A stretch of 64,000 nucleotides of DNA from Aureispira anguillae. GTDB taxonomy: Bacteria > Bacteroidota > Bacteroidia > Chitinophagales > Saprospiraceae. Both the position numbers and the translations under genes were made by a program. Position 1 is the first letter of the stretch. Each line of letters opens with the position of its first letter. Positions 44,227 to 54,093 of the stretch are shown one piece after another. The DNA is taken from assembly GCF_026000115.1 (NCBI RefSeq), contig NZ_AP026867.1:6239001-6303000 (forward strand). Direction: 5' to 3'. The notes under the pieces were generated by a model. It was not told where the DNA came from and ran no database searches. It saw only the letters and a program-made list of their open reading frames with translations.

Positions 44227-45327
44227 TTAAAATATAAATTTGCCGCTTTCATAAATCAATTCATCGTCTGCAAAAATTTGCCCTCCATTTTTCATATCTG
44301 CAATCATATCCCAGTGGATAGCAGATTGGTTGGTGCCACCGTTTTGTATATAAGCTTGACCAACTGCCATATGTACAGTTCCTCCAATTTTTTCATCAAA
44401 GAGGATATTTTTTACAGGAGTTTGTATACGCATATTGGTTCCTATGGCTGCTTCACCAAAACGGCGAGCGCCCTCGTCAATACTAAAGATCTTATCCAAT
44501 AATTTTTTCCCTTTCTTCGCTTCCCATTTCTCAACCCATCCATCTTTGACCCAAAGGGTAATTCCCTCAACTTCTTCTCCCATAAACATAGATGGATAAG
44601 CAAAATGGATAGTTCCATTAACAGAATCGTCAACAGGAGCCGTATAGACTTCTCCAGAAGGCATATTGGTTTTGCCATCTGAATTAATCCACGTTCTTCC
44701 TTCAGTAGAAAAATGAATGTCTATTCCATCACCTAAATAACGCATTTTTGTTCTATTGTTGAGCAAATCTACAGCGGCTTGTTGGTTACGGCTAACTTCT
44801 TCCCAACAGGCTTGGGGATTTTCATCAAACAAGTGACAGGCATTATAAATAAAATCAGCATAGGCTTCTGGTGAAAGTCCTGCATTTTGCGCATTGGCAA
44901 GGGTCGGGTATTCACACAGGGTACGTTTTAACGCTAAGGTCGCTGTTCGTTCAGAATAGCGTTGACGATAAGGTTTTTTGGCAGCTGTTGCAATTTTAGA
45001 ATGCTCAGCGTTAATGCTTTGAGTGGCACGGCTATAAAAAGGCGCACGGATATAAATATAAGCATCAAACTCTTCCATTGCCAAGGCATAAATAGGATCG
45101 ATATATTCAAGTTGTGCCGCTTTACTTTCGTTAAGGCGAATGCTATTTTGATCTCTAAAATCCATTTGAATATGTGGAAGACCTCCCGCTCGCAGCACTT
45201 CCCTATAAACTTCTCGGACTAATGGCTCGGCTAAAGTGGTAGACTGAACCAATACTCGCTCACCTTCTTTTAGGCTAACGCAGTAATTGACAAGTAGTTG
45301 AGCATATTTGTTTAGGATAGATGGCAT
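44227..45327 (-). CDS. M29 family aminopeptidase
   Basis: About 366 residues from the ATG at 45325-45327. An ATG at 45369 would add 14 residues that do not fit the family start. The start LNKYAQLLVNYCVSLKEGERV is typical of M29 aminopeptidases. The metal-binding part has MPSGEVYTAPVDDSVNG (Glu ligand), EEVEGITLWVKDG, then RFGEAAIGTNMRI, and TVHMAVGQAYIQNGG with AIHWDMIAD at the end. These are the expected ligand-bearing segments for the two-metal site. Cytosolic peptide trimming is the likely role. Confidence 0.88.
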   Translation of the reverse strand: MPSILNKYAQLLVNYCVSLKEGERVLVQSTTLAEPLVREVYREVLRAGGLPHIQMDFRDQNSIRLNESKAAQLEYIDPIYALAMEEFDAYIYIRAPFYSRATQSINAEHSKIATAAKKPYRQRYSERTATLALKRTLCEYPTLANAQNAGLSPEAYADFIYNACHLFDENPQACWEEVSRNQQAAVDLLNNRTKMRYLGDGIDIHFSTEGRTWINSDGKTNMPSGEVYTAPVDDSVNGTIHFAYPSMFMGEEVEGITLWVKDGWVEKWEAKKGKKLLDKIFSIDEGARRFGEAAIGTNMRIQTPVKNILFDEKIGGTVHMAVGQAYIQNGGTNQSAIHWDMIADMKNGGQIFADDELIYESGKFIF

Positions 45328-45461
45328 AATTGCAAATTGTGTTGTTATTAATAAGTTGAAAAGATACAAAAAAATAATACTTTTCGATCAAAAGCAATCT
45401 TTTAAGAAGTACTTTCTAGTAAGTTGGTAAGTGAGAGCATGTTCAAGAATGAATTAAAAAA

Positions 45462-45496
45462 CAAAAAGGCGTTGTCAGCCTAAGCCAACAACGCCC
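45462..45496 (-). terminator. intrinsic terminator after uvrA
   Basis: GGCGTTGT / ACAACGCC stem (45468-45475 with 45488-45495), then on the minus strand a T-run from the A-rich stretch at 45456-45467. It ends about 25 bp after the uvrA stop. Confidence 0.85.
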
Positions 45497-45518
45497 TTCT
45501 ATAGAATAGAAAAATGAA

Positions 45519-48299
45519 TTAACTCATTTTTTCCTTCAAATACTGACCCGTATAAGAATCCTCTACTTCTGTTAATCCCTCTGGTGTACCTTGAAACAAC
45601 AACTGCCCACCTTTGATACCACCATCACGCCCTAGATCAATCACATAATCAGCTGACTTAATCACATCTAGATTGTGCTCAATGACAATAATGGAATGTC
45701 CAATTTCAACCAAGGCATTAAAGGCATCTAGTAGTTTTTGTATATCGTGGAAATGCAGCCCTGTCGTTGGCTCATCAAAAATAAATAGAATCTTTTCTCT
45801 ACTATTTTCCTTGGCTAAGAAAGAAGCTAATTTTACCCGTTGCGCCTCTCCACCACTAAGCGTACTAGAAGGTTGCCCCAAACCAATATATCCCAAACCA
45901 ACATCTGCTAAGGGGCGAATTTTAGTAATAATTTCTTCATTGTCTTCAAAGAAAACCAAGGCCTCCTCAACTGTCATATTAAGAATATCGTAGATGTTTT
46001 TTTCTTTGTAGCGAATGCCCAAAACTTCTCGTTGAAAACGGAAACCGTTACAGTCGTCACACGTAAGGCGCACATCGGCCAAAAATTGCATGCTGACAAT
46101 TGTCTCACCAGCTCCTTTACACGTTTCGCAGCGACCCCCCTCTACATTAAACGAGAAATGTTTGGGTTTGAACCCTTTTATCTTAGCAGCCTGTTGACTA
46201 GAAAACAACTTGCGAATGGCATCATAGGCTTTTACATAGGTGACAGGATTGGAGCGAGAAGATTTTCCAATAGGTTGTTGATTGACCATTTCTATTCTGT
46301 GAATGGACTTTACATCTCCTTCAATGGCACTATGTGCTCCTGGTTTTTCGGTTCCTTCCCCCATTTTATGCATCATAGCAGGGTAAAGAATTTGTTTGAT
46401 TAAGGTGGTTTTTCCACTTCCACTGACACCAGATACAGCAATAAACACATTCAACGGAAAAGTTACATCAATATCTTTTAGGTTGTGCTGTCTAGCTCCT
46501 TTTATTGTGATGGATTCTGTCCAAGTACGACGATTAGGAGGAACCGCAATTTCCATGCGACCACTCATATATTTAGCTGTTAAGCAATCGGCTGCTTCGC
46601 TATGGATGTTCTCATAAGGACCTGCAAATACTACTTTTCCGCCATGAACTCCCGCATGAGGGCCAATATCCACCAAATAATCGGCATTGGCAATAATGTC
46701 CTCTTCGTGTTCAACAACGACTACCGTGTTGCCTAAGTCTCTAAGCGCTTTAAGCACTTTAACCAAACGAGAAGTGTCTCTAGGATGCAAACCAATACTT
46801 GGTTCATCCAAAATGTAGAGTGAACTGGTTAAGTTAGAACCCAAAGAACGTGTTAAGTGAATGCGCTGAATCTCCCCACCAGATAAGGTTGATGAAATGC
46901 GGTCAATCGTTAAATAATTGAGACCAACATCCAACATAAACTGCAAACGAGTTGTAATTTCTATAATTAGGCGTCGAGCAACCTCATAATCGGTATCGGA
47001 CAGCTCCAATTGTTGAAAAAAGGCATAAAAATCTTCAATAGGGATATTGATTAAATCAGCAATCGTTTTACCACCAACATAAACATAGAGGGCCTCTTTG
47101 CGCAATCTAGAACCATTGCAAGCAGGACATTTTGTTTTGCCTCTATATCGTGCCAACATAACACGATTTTGAATTTTGTAAGTTTTAGATTCTAGTTCGG
47201 CAAAAAACGCATTGATCCCATCAAACAACTCGTTCCCCGTCCACAATAATTGACGTTGTTCTTCGCTAAGTTCTCGATAAGGAGTATGCACAGGGAAATC
47301 TATTTTATGGGCAACATTTAATAGCTTTTGGCGCCATTTACCAACTTTTTCACCTCGCCAGCAAACAATTGCCTCTTCAAAGATAGATTTTGTTTTATTG
47401 GGAATAACCTTGTCTTCGTCAATTCCCATGACTTGCCCATATCCTTCACAAGAGGGGCAAGCACCAAATGAGCTGTTGAAATTAAATAGTTGAGGACTTG
47501 GTTCTTCAAACAGAATGCCATCCAATTCAAATTTATTGTTAAATAAAGCCTCATTGCCATCTGTATCTTGAACCATACAGATGCCGTGCCCTTCTTGGAG
47601 TGCAATTTGAGAAGAATCTGCAATTCGTTTTGCATTGTCTTCATCGTCTCTAGTAGAGACAAAACGGTCAATTAGTATTTTTAACTCCTCGGTGGGATTT
47701 TCTACACTAGCATGGTCTTCAATTAGCGCCTCAATTTTTTGTAACTTGTTTTTGTACAGTACTCTAGTGTATCCTTTTTGTAATAAAAAGTCTAACGTTT
47801 TGGCTAAAGATTGACCTTCTCTTTGCATAAAAGGAATCAGGAGCATTACCCGTTTTCCTACTTCTAAAGACAAAACATAATCAACAACATCAGAAACGGT
47901 ATGCTTTTTGACTTCTTGATTAGATATAGGTGAAAAAGTTCTTCCAATTCGAGCATAAAGAATTCGTAGGTAATCGTAAATCTCTGTAAGTGTACCAACT
48001 GTTGATCGTGCGTTTTTTGTACCAACTTTTTGTTCAATAGCAATGGCAGGACAAAGCCCTTTGATATTGTCAACATCTGGTTTTTTCATTCGCATTAGAA
48101 ATTGACGAGCATAAGAGGATAAACTCTCTACATAACGACGTTGCCCCTCTGCATAAAGGGTATCAATTGTTAAAGAGGATTTTCCTGAGCCTGAAACTCC
48201 TGTTACAACGACCAGCTGATTGTACGGTATCTCAATGTCAATATTTTGTAGATTATTGGCACGAGCACCAAGGATGTGGATAGATTTTTTTTTCGTCAT
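45519..48299 (-). CDS. uvrA: excinuclease ABC subunit A
   Basis: 926 residues, about the usual length (~940). Two ABC halves are complete: Walker A VVTGVSGSGKSSLTIDTL and AVSGVSGSGKTTLIKQIL, signatures TLSGGEIQRIHL and TLSGGEAQRVKL, and Walker B YILDEPSIGLH and FIFDEPTTGLH. Zinc-finger Cys pairs are CPSCEGYG/CPACNGSR in the first half and CETCKGAGE/CDDCNGFR in the second. It recognises damaged DNA and loads UvrB in nucleotide excision repair. The gene stands alone, with a divergent sigma factor upstream. Confidence 0.96.
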   Translation of the reverse strand: MTKKKSIHILGARANNLQNIDIEIPYNQLVVVTGVSGSGKSSLTIDTLYAEGQRRYVESLSSYARQFLMRMKKPDVDNIKGLCPAIAIEQKVGTKNARSTVGTLTEIYDYLRILYARIGRTFSPISNQEVKKHTVSDVVDYVLSLEVGKRVMLLIPFMQREGQSLAKTLDFLLQKGYTRVLYKNKLQKIEALIEDHASVENPTEELKILIDRFVSTRDDEDNAKRIADSSQIALQEGHGICMVQDTDGNEALFNNKFELDGILFEEPSPQLFNFNSSFGACPSCEGYGQVMGIDEDKVIPNKTKSIFEEAIVCWRGEKVGKWRQKLLNVAHKIDFPVHTPYRELSEEQRQLLWTGNELFDGINAFFAELESKTYKIQNRVMLARYRGKTKCPACNGSRLRKEALYVYVGGKTIADLINIPIEDFYAFFQQLELSDTDYEVARRLIIEITTRLQFMLDVGLNYLTIDRISSTLSGGEIQRIHLTRSLGSNLTSSLYILDEPSIGLHPRDTSRLVKVLKALRDLGNTVVVVEHEEDIIANADYLVDIGPHAGVHGGKVVFAGPYENIHSEAADCLTAKYMSGRMEIAVPPNRRTWTESITIKGARQHNLKDIDVTFPLNVFIAVSGVSGSGKTTLIKQILYPAMMHKMGEGTEKPGAHSAIEGDVKSIHRIEMVNQQPIGKSSRSNPVTYVKAYDAIRKLFSSQQAAKIKGFKPKHFSFNVEGGRCETCKGAGETIVSMQFLADVRLTCDDCNGFRFQREVLGIRYKEKNIYDILNMTVEEALVFFEDNEEIITKIRPLADVGLGYIGLGQPSSTLSGGEAQRVKLASFLAKENSREKILFIFDEPTTGLHFHDIQKLLDAFNALVEIGHSIIVIEHNLDVIKSADYVIDLGRDGGIKGGQLLFQGTPEGLTEVEDSYTGQYLKEKMS

Positions 48300-48777
48300 T
48301 AATGAAACCTTATAAACTAAAACAGCGTAAATAGTTTAGTTAAAAAAAATACTAAAAAATAGTTTGTGAATATTGATAATTCTAGGCTAAAAAATAAATC
48401 AAAACTTTTTTTTTGACAAAACTTCTGCACAAATCAATATATAACTTAAAAAAAAAAATAATTGTTTGAGGGAATGCAGATTGTCTTTAATTGTTAAATA
48501 ACTAAAAAAATAGTTTAAAAATAACAGAAATTGGCACAAAAAAGTTAACTTTATTTGTTCAAAACTCCACACGACAAAATTTACTTTGTATTATCACCCA
48601 ACTATTGAGTAGTCTTTGTTGAATTCAAGAATACAAAAATAAAAAGGTTCTTGATGAAGTCTATCTCTTTTTTAATAAAAAAATATTATTTCTTAAATAA
48701 AAACAATAATTGCCTATCGTCGAAAATTTTACTCCCTAGCATTTTTTTTAGTTGTAAGTAAGTAAATCAAAGTAATT
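48300..48777. other. intergenic region between divergent uvrA and sigma factor genes
   Basis: 478 bp, extremely AT-rich with long A and T runs. It holds the promoters of both genes. I could not fix a -33/-7 pair and saw no LexA-like palindrome upstream of uvrA, no RNA gene and no open frame. Confidence 0.4.
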
Positions 48778-49362
48778 ATGCAAAGTAGTAAGTCTTGTAC
48801 CGACAAAGACCTTATCCGCACGTATATACGTGGTGATGAGCGAGCATTTGAAACATTGCTCACTAGACACAAAGGTAAAATCTACACCTCTATTTACATG
48901 TTTGTAAAGGATACAGATTTAGCCAATGACATTTTTCAAGAAACCTTCATTAAAATTATTGATACTTTTCGTTCTGGAAAGTATAATGAAGAGGGAAAGT
49001 TCCTACAGTGGGCGCTTCGTATTTCTTATAATTTATGCATTGATTTTTTTCGCAAAAACAAACGCAGAAAAACCATCACACCATCTGAAGATTTTGACAT
49101 CTTTAACTTGATCAATACAAGTGATGACAATCAAGAAAATACGATTATCAAGAATCAAACCTATGCCAAGGTTAGACAATTGGTAGAAGCGTTGCCACAA
49201 GAACAGAAAGAAGTAATTTTATTAAGACATTACGCAGAGTTAAGTTTTAAAGAAATTGCAGAGCTAACTAATGTTAGCATTAATACCGCACTAGGTCGTA
49301 TGCGCTATGCATTAATCAATATTCGCAAGATGATTGGTGAGCATCAAATCAGCCTACAGTAA
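48778..49362 (+). CDS. ECF-type RNA polymerase sigma factor (RpoE-like)
   Basis: 194 residues. Region 2 reads IRGDERAFETLLTRHKGKIY then DLANDIFQETFIKIIDTF and FLQWALRISYNLCIDFFRK. Region 4 reads LVEALPQEQKEVILLRHYAE then FKEIAELTNVSINTALGRMRYAL. This is the close relative of housekeeping-like ECF factors found once per genome in many Bacteroidota. No anti-sigma gene follows directly; a terminator does (49481-49527). A run of Asn/Asp lies in the linker (TSDDNQEN). Confidence 0.92.
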   Translation: MQSSKSCTDKDLIRTYIRGDERAFETLLTRHKGKIYTSIYMFVKDTDLANDIFQETFIKIIDTFRSGKYNEEGKFLQWALRISYNLCIDFFRKNKRRKTITPSEDFDIFNLINTSDDNQENTIIKNQTYAKVRQLVEALPQEQKEVILLRHYAELSFKEIAELTNVSINTALGRMRYALINIRKMIGEHQISLQ

Positions 49363-49714
49363 GATTAAGTAAGTAAATGTTGATTTATAATCATAGAACA
49401 GAATTAGGGGGAGCCCTATTAGTGTTGGATTATAAATAGTAAGTAGTGACAAAAAGTTGTTGTTTTCTCGCTATTACGCCAAAAATGCTTTATTGGAACA
49501 TTGTTGTATTCCAATAAAGCATTTTTTTATTTTAGGAGTAATTCTAAAGTACAGGATGAATGCTTTAATTGGATTCACCCTGTATAAATCTTCTTTTAGA
49601 ACCCCTAACTATTGTTTATACTAAATGTTGTATCAAGGCTAGGTTTTACTTCTAGGATAGAAAAAAACAGCTTTGTTTTTGGCTCTAAAAACTTCATAAC
49701 TAAGAATATTATTT
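49363..49714. other. intergenic region with terminator
   Basis: 352 bp between the convergent sigma factor and giant T9SS gene. Apart from the terminator at 49481-49527 I see no gene, RNA or repeat. Confidence 0.45.
49481..49527 (+). terminator. bidirectional intrinsic terminator after the sigma factor gene
   Basis: Perfect 18-bp stem (49481-49498 with 49509-49526; arms AAAAATGCTTTATTGGAA and its complement) with a T-run on the plus strand and an A-run before it, so it can act in both directions. Confidence 0.9.
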
Positions 49715-52700
49715 TTAATGCAATAAAAATTTAGCGTAGTGCTGTTGGCCATTTATTTCTACATTTAGAATGTACATTCCTTTTTGTAGAGATAGTGGGG
49801 CTAAGGCTACTGTAATTTTTGGACTAATCATTTCAGTTTGTTGTTGATAGACTATTCTGTTGGATATGTCCATGATTTTGACAGTTGCAGAACCTTTTTC
49901 TATTCCCTCTAATTGTACTGTGAAATTCCCCTTATTGGGGTTTGGAAACAATTGTATGGATGAAGGACTAGCTGTTTGATGGATGCTTTCTGTACTAGTC
50001 ATAAAAGAAGTGGTATTGCTGGAAACCTCTTTAGATAAGTGAGCGATTGCTGTCGAGGCTGTCCCATTACCATTGCCCGCAACGGTTCTGTAAAATACAG
50101 CTTGCCCATAAGCTGCTCCCCCTCTAATGATGTAGCCTAATTGTTGTCCATTACTTGGATGAAAAAGATTAGAAGAAGGCGGTAATACCATATCTTCTTG
50201 ATAAGCTCCAACCACATAGCTATTAAAACCATCTGTCGCTATATCAAACACTTCAATAGGGCTATTGCTCATTGATAAGTTAATCCAATCTAGAGAAGGC
50301 GTACTTGAGCTTAGGTCAATGGAAGCCAACCACATAGCAGGATGGTTGCCCATTCCTCCAGCTTCTTGAACTAAATTGTTGGATTGCGCTTGCTTCATAC
50401 CAATGATTTGTCCTCTATAAGTACCTGTTGTGTACAAGCGATCATTCTTTTCTGACAAAGCAATGGCAGTAGCTTGGGTGAACATAGAATTTTTATGGTC
50501 AATGTAAAACGTATTGGTATTGTTGGTGATGGCATTGGGAGCAAAGGAAGCAACAATAGCAGTTGGATATTTGGCATGAAGCCCATTTCCCCAACTGGTT
50601 GGACCTGCCCATTGTCCTGCTACCCATACTTGACCATTATCGGCAATAAGGACATCGTTCAAACTCATGTTTTCTGCCTGTGCAGCCTGTGTTACTAAGG
50701 TTCCATTATTATAATGCAATAAAACAGCTTCTTGTAGACCATTAACTGGAATAAAGTTGCCATTAAAAGAAGCGGGCGCTATTAAATTGGCCGTCACATA
50801 AATATTAGAACCATCAACAGCAATAGCAGTCATTTCATTATCTGGGTTGCTGTCTCCAAACAATGGGTTTAGTGCGCCTCCATTGTATCTCCATACTTCG
50901 GCTTTGTTATTAAATTTACCAGCGAAATAGATTAGATTGTTGTCCATCGCAATTCCATTGACATCATCTGCATAATCAATTGCATAGTCATTGGCATTAG
51001 AAAAAGCTCCCGATAATAAATCAATGCGAACACTAAATACATCATTACTAGCATTAAGGGTTAAGGTTTGGGTGTTGCCATCTGTATTTTCCATGTTAAA
51101 GGAAGTAGTCGCTGTATTATCGAGTTCACCAAATACTTGTAGATGATTGGCACCATCTAGTATAATCTCTAATCCAAAAATGTCAAGATTCGTACTTATG
51201 GTAGAATGGGCCAACCATTTTAGTTTGCCACAAGCATCGTGCTTACTAACAAAAATACCTTTTTGATTGCTAGAACCAGCTTGTATTGCCTGACCATCTA
51301 TTTCCGTAGCTCCCGTAAAGGCTCCAAGGGCGTAAACATTGTTGTTGGCATCCGTGATGGTTTTTATAATTTTATCTTCGCCACCAGTTGTGTTTAAGGT
51401 GTTCTTGTGCCAATAAGATTGATTATTAGTATTAACAGCATAATGTTTGATGGTTTTACAGCCATAAAAACTGCCTGAAGCATTATTGGTTAGTGTAACG
51501 TTATAATTATTGTCTACGAGATTAGAAATACTATTACCAACATCTCCTGTACTCCAAGCATAACTATAATTGGGATTGTAAGTAAGGGCAATTGCTCCAT
51601 CATTGGTACCGTGACAGCTGCTATTGGTAATGGTTTCACTCACTGTGATTCCACTTGATCCATTGGTCAATGTTATGCTATTGCTTAATTTGCAGCCATT
51701 GGCATCCGTAATCGTATAAGTGTGTACACCTGCTGCTAGGTTGTTGTTGGTGGCACCTGTTGATCCATTGTTCCAAGATACACTATATGGAGCAGTTCCT
51801 CCACTAATTGTTAACGCAATATTTCCATTGGCGATGCCATAACAAGTGGGATGGTTGGAATTGGCAACGGCAGTAATAGGAGCAGCGGGAGCATTTAACT
51901 GAAACGAGAGATTTTTGATACAACCGTTCTGATCTTTTACCTGAATTTGATAAGGGGTAGATTTTGGGTAGAGTAGCTTACCTGAATTGGAGGTAAAACC
52001 AGTTCCAAAATTATAAAGATAAGTACCTGTACCTCCTTGTACATTGATTACTTGAACATAGATGCCTGCTCCATAACAAGAAACAGCATAAGGGGAGGGG
52101 AGATTTAGGGCGGCGGTGATCGCTTGGGGTTGGGTTACGGCAACCGATTGGGTAGAGATACAGCCATGACCATCGGTTAATTCTACCTGATAAGTTCCTG
52201 CTGTTAAGGAACTGAACCCAGACTGTCCATTTAACGAAAAATTATAAGGGGGTGTTCCTGTTGCTAAGGTAAAAATAGCGCCATCGTTGGAGTTGTGACA
52301 AGTCAAATTGTTAACAGTAGTTGTAAAAGTAGAAGGATCGTAATAAGCAAATGAAAAATCATCGCTGTTAGAGCATCCATTAGGAGCAGTGTAGTTGTAT
52401 GTTGCTATAAAATTGTTGGGAATGGAATTCTGATTAGGATCAAATACGCCTGTTGCTGCATTAATGGTTCCTTGATTAATACTCCATGTTCCTGTCCCTC
52501 CTGATGGGGTGGCATTAGCAGACAATTGTATAGGGTTAAGTACATTGGTACAGTGAACGCTTTGGTTGTTGCTTGCATCAACTGTTGGGAGTGCTTTTAC
52601 TGTAATCTGGAGGTCATTGGGTAAGTTGACACAATGATCGTTGGTGGTAATATTATAGACCCCTGTTTGGGTTGGGGTAATGGTGCTGCTTATTCCTGTT

Positions 52701-53677
52701 GGTAAGCTACCACTAGTTGAAGTCCATTGGAAATTGTTAGGGGGATCAGCTAGGGTAATGGTAACGGGTGTTCCTATACAAATGTCGTTGGGAGTATTGA
52801 TAGAAATGGAAGGATTTTTGGTGCTGTGATAATTAATGTAAAAAACATTGTGGTTGAGGCTTGTCCAAACTCCATTGCCATTGCCTACTTTTAAATTGAT
52901 GCGGTACAGTTTTCCCTTTTGAAGGTCATTGCCAAAAACAGTGTTTAGGTTCATGCTTGCTGAAAGCCCTGAGATAGGAGCAGGACCTATTGTTTTTACA
53001 GGAGTAGTTTGACCTGTGGAGGGATTAACTTCGTCTAAATAAAGGACATACTGTTTAGCGCATTGATTCCATTTAATCTTCTCAAGAATTAAATCATCAT
53101 CACAAACTATATTCGAAGTGGAAAATGTAGAACTACTCTGAAAGGTTTGGCTCCCTGCTTTTAGTTCAGAACTTAGTGTCAAGGGAGTTATGGTTGAATG
53201 AAGTTCATATTCAGGTGTACTTTTTGTAAAGGGAAAGCTTGATACTCCGTTGGAATCAATATATTCTTTTTTTATCGTTACCCTAAATTTTTGTACACCA
53301 GTGCTATTTACAGTAATATCCATAGAGCCTGTTGTGCCTGGGTCTGAGTTATCCACACCAAGGATAGATGAATGAAAAGGGAGCGCACCAGAATTGTTGT
53401 AAGGGAGCCATTGATTATTAGCTGTTTGGTAATATTCTACAATTAAATATACTTTATCTTCATCAGTAGTAAATGGGGTGCCAATTGCTTTTTGTATTGA
53501 GAATCCAGGATCCCAAGAATAATGTAAGGTGACTTTTCCTGGTCCACAAAAGGACTTCGTAAGTTTTGTTTTAGAGGGATTGTTGGTGTTTTCCCAATAA
53601 GCTTCTAAGGTATAATTTTGCGCAAAAATAGATTGCCAACTAAGGAGAATAAAGAACAATAAATAATTTTTTTTCAT
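49715..53677 (-). CDS. giant T9SS-secreted protein with SprB-type repeats
   Basis: About 1320 residues from the ATG at 53675-53677, which starts a signal peptide (KKNYLLFFILLSWQSIFAQ). An upstream ATG at 53746 adds 23 unlikely residues. The N-terminal ~450 residues carry Ig/PKD-like beta domains (ICIGTPVTITLADPPNNFQWT). Four SprB-type repeats follow, each with C-x-(N/G)-x-x-(D/N)-G-x-I then a G-T-x-P-Y turn and D-x-x-G-C (LTCHNSNDGAIFTLATG, HPTCYGIANGNIALTI, NSSCHGTNDGAIALTY are the clear ones). A beta-propeller-like tail with NNVYALGAFTG repeats and a T9SS sorting domain (LFPNPNKGNFTVQLEG...KGMYILNVEIN) end the protein. Likely a surface adhesin or gliding-related protein. Confidence 0.85.
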   Translation of the reverse strand: MKKNYLLFFILLSWQSIFAQNYTLEAYWENTNNPSKTKLTKSFCGPGKVTLHYSWDPGFSIQKAIGTPFTTDEDKVYLIVEYYQTANNQWLPYNNSGALPFHSSILGVDNSDPGTTGSMDITVNSTGVQKFRVTIKKEYIDSNGVSSFPFTKSTPEYELHSTITPLTLSSELKAGSQTFQSSSTFSTSNIVCDDDLILEKIKWNQCAKQYVLYLDEVNPSTGQTTPVKTIGPAPISGLSASMNLNTVFGNDLQKGKLYRINLKVGNGNGVWTSLNHNVFYINYHSTKNPSISINTPNDICIGTPVTITLADPPNNFQWTSTSGSLPTGISSTITPTQTGVYNITTNDHCVNLPNDLQITVKALPTVDASNNQSVHCTNVLNPIQLSANATPSGGTGTWSINQGTINAATGVFDPNQNSIPNNFIATYNYTAPNGCSNSDDFSFAYYDPSTFTTTVNNLTCHNSNDGAIFTLATGTPPYNFSLNGQSGFSSLTAGTYQVELTDGHGCISTQSVAVTQPQAITAALNLPSPYAVSCYGAGIYVQVINVQGGTGTYLYNFGTGFTSNSGKLLYPKSTPYQIQVKDQNGCIKNLSFQLNAPAAPITAVANSNHPTCYGIANGNIALTISGGTAPYSVSWNNGSTGATNNNLAAGVHTYTITDANGCKLSNSITLTNGSSGITVSETITNSSCHGTNDGAIALTYNPNYSYAWSTGDVGNSISNLVDNNYNVTLTNNASGSFYGCKTIKHYAVNTNNQSYWHKNTLNTTGGEDKIIKTITDANNNVYALGAFTGATEIDGQAIQAGSSNQKGIFVSKHDACGKLKWLAHSTISTNLDIFGLEIILDGANHLQVFGELDNTATTSFNMENTDGNTQTLTLNASNDVFSVRIDLLSGAFSNANDYAIDYADDVNGIAMDNNLIYFAGKFNNKAEVWRYNGGALNPLFGDSNPDNEMTAIAVDGSNIYVTANLIAPASFNGNFIPVNGLQEAVLLHYNNGTLVTQAAQAENMSLNDVLIADNGQVWVAGQWAGPTSWGNGLHAKYPTAIVASFAPNAITNNTNTFYIDHKNSMFTQATAIALSEKNDRLYTTGTYRGQIIGMKQAQSNNLVQEAGGMGNHPAMWLASIDLSSSTPSLDWINLSMSNSPIEVFDIATDGFNSYVVGAYQEDMVLPPSSNLFHPSNGQQLGYIIRGGAAYGQAVFYRTVAGNGNGTASTAIAHLSKEVSSNTTSFMTSTESIHQTASPSSIQLFPNPNKGNFTVQLEGIEKGSATVKIMDISNRIVYQQQTEMISPKITVALAPLSLQKGMYILNVEINGQQHYAKFLLH

Positions 53678-53866
53678 AATTGTACGATTAATGGTTTTAT
53701 AATCTATACTGATAAAGTATAATGAATTTAGGTTGGGATAGGGCATAACAAATTGGTAGACTACCTATGTTGAAATAAGCATCTGGATAAAAAAATTGGA
53801 TGAATAAAAATATTGCTGTGGGGACGAGCAGGTAATACAAAATAAAGGACTTTCGTTGACTAAAAC

Positions 53867-53891
53867 CTACTCTATTTGTAAGATGATCTAC
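53867..53891. repeat. 25-bp direct repeat, copy A (operator candidate)
   Basis: Begins CTACTCTATTTGTAA and ends ATGATCTAC. It matches copy B at 54844-54868 at 24 of 25 bases and in the same orientation. It lies 190 bp upstream of the giant T9SS gene start (minus strand). Confidence 0.6.
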
Positions 53892-53918
53892 GCTAAAAAA
53901 TAAATCTTCAAAAATCCA

Positions 53919-53954
53919 GAAAAAAAGCTGTTCACGAGGTTTTCGGAACAGCTT
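53919..53954 (-). terminator. intrinsic terminator after the EGF-like lipoprotein gene
   Basis: AAGCTGTTC / GAACAGCTT stem (53925-53933 with 53946-53954), followed on the minus strand by a T-run (complement of the A-run at 53919-53926). It is about 140 bp downstream of the lipoprotein gene stop. Confidence 0.8.
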
Positions 53955-54093
53955 ATAGAAACAAACTAATAAGGAGGTATTCTATTGATCAGTAGAAGTC
54001 CCTACAAGTCCTTATGAAAAATATTAAACCTTGTAATTCTTATTAGTTGTGCTTGGTTTGGGAGTAGGAGGAATCCCTATATGTCGTTACTAT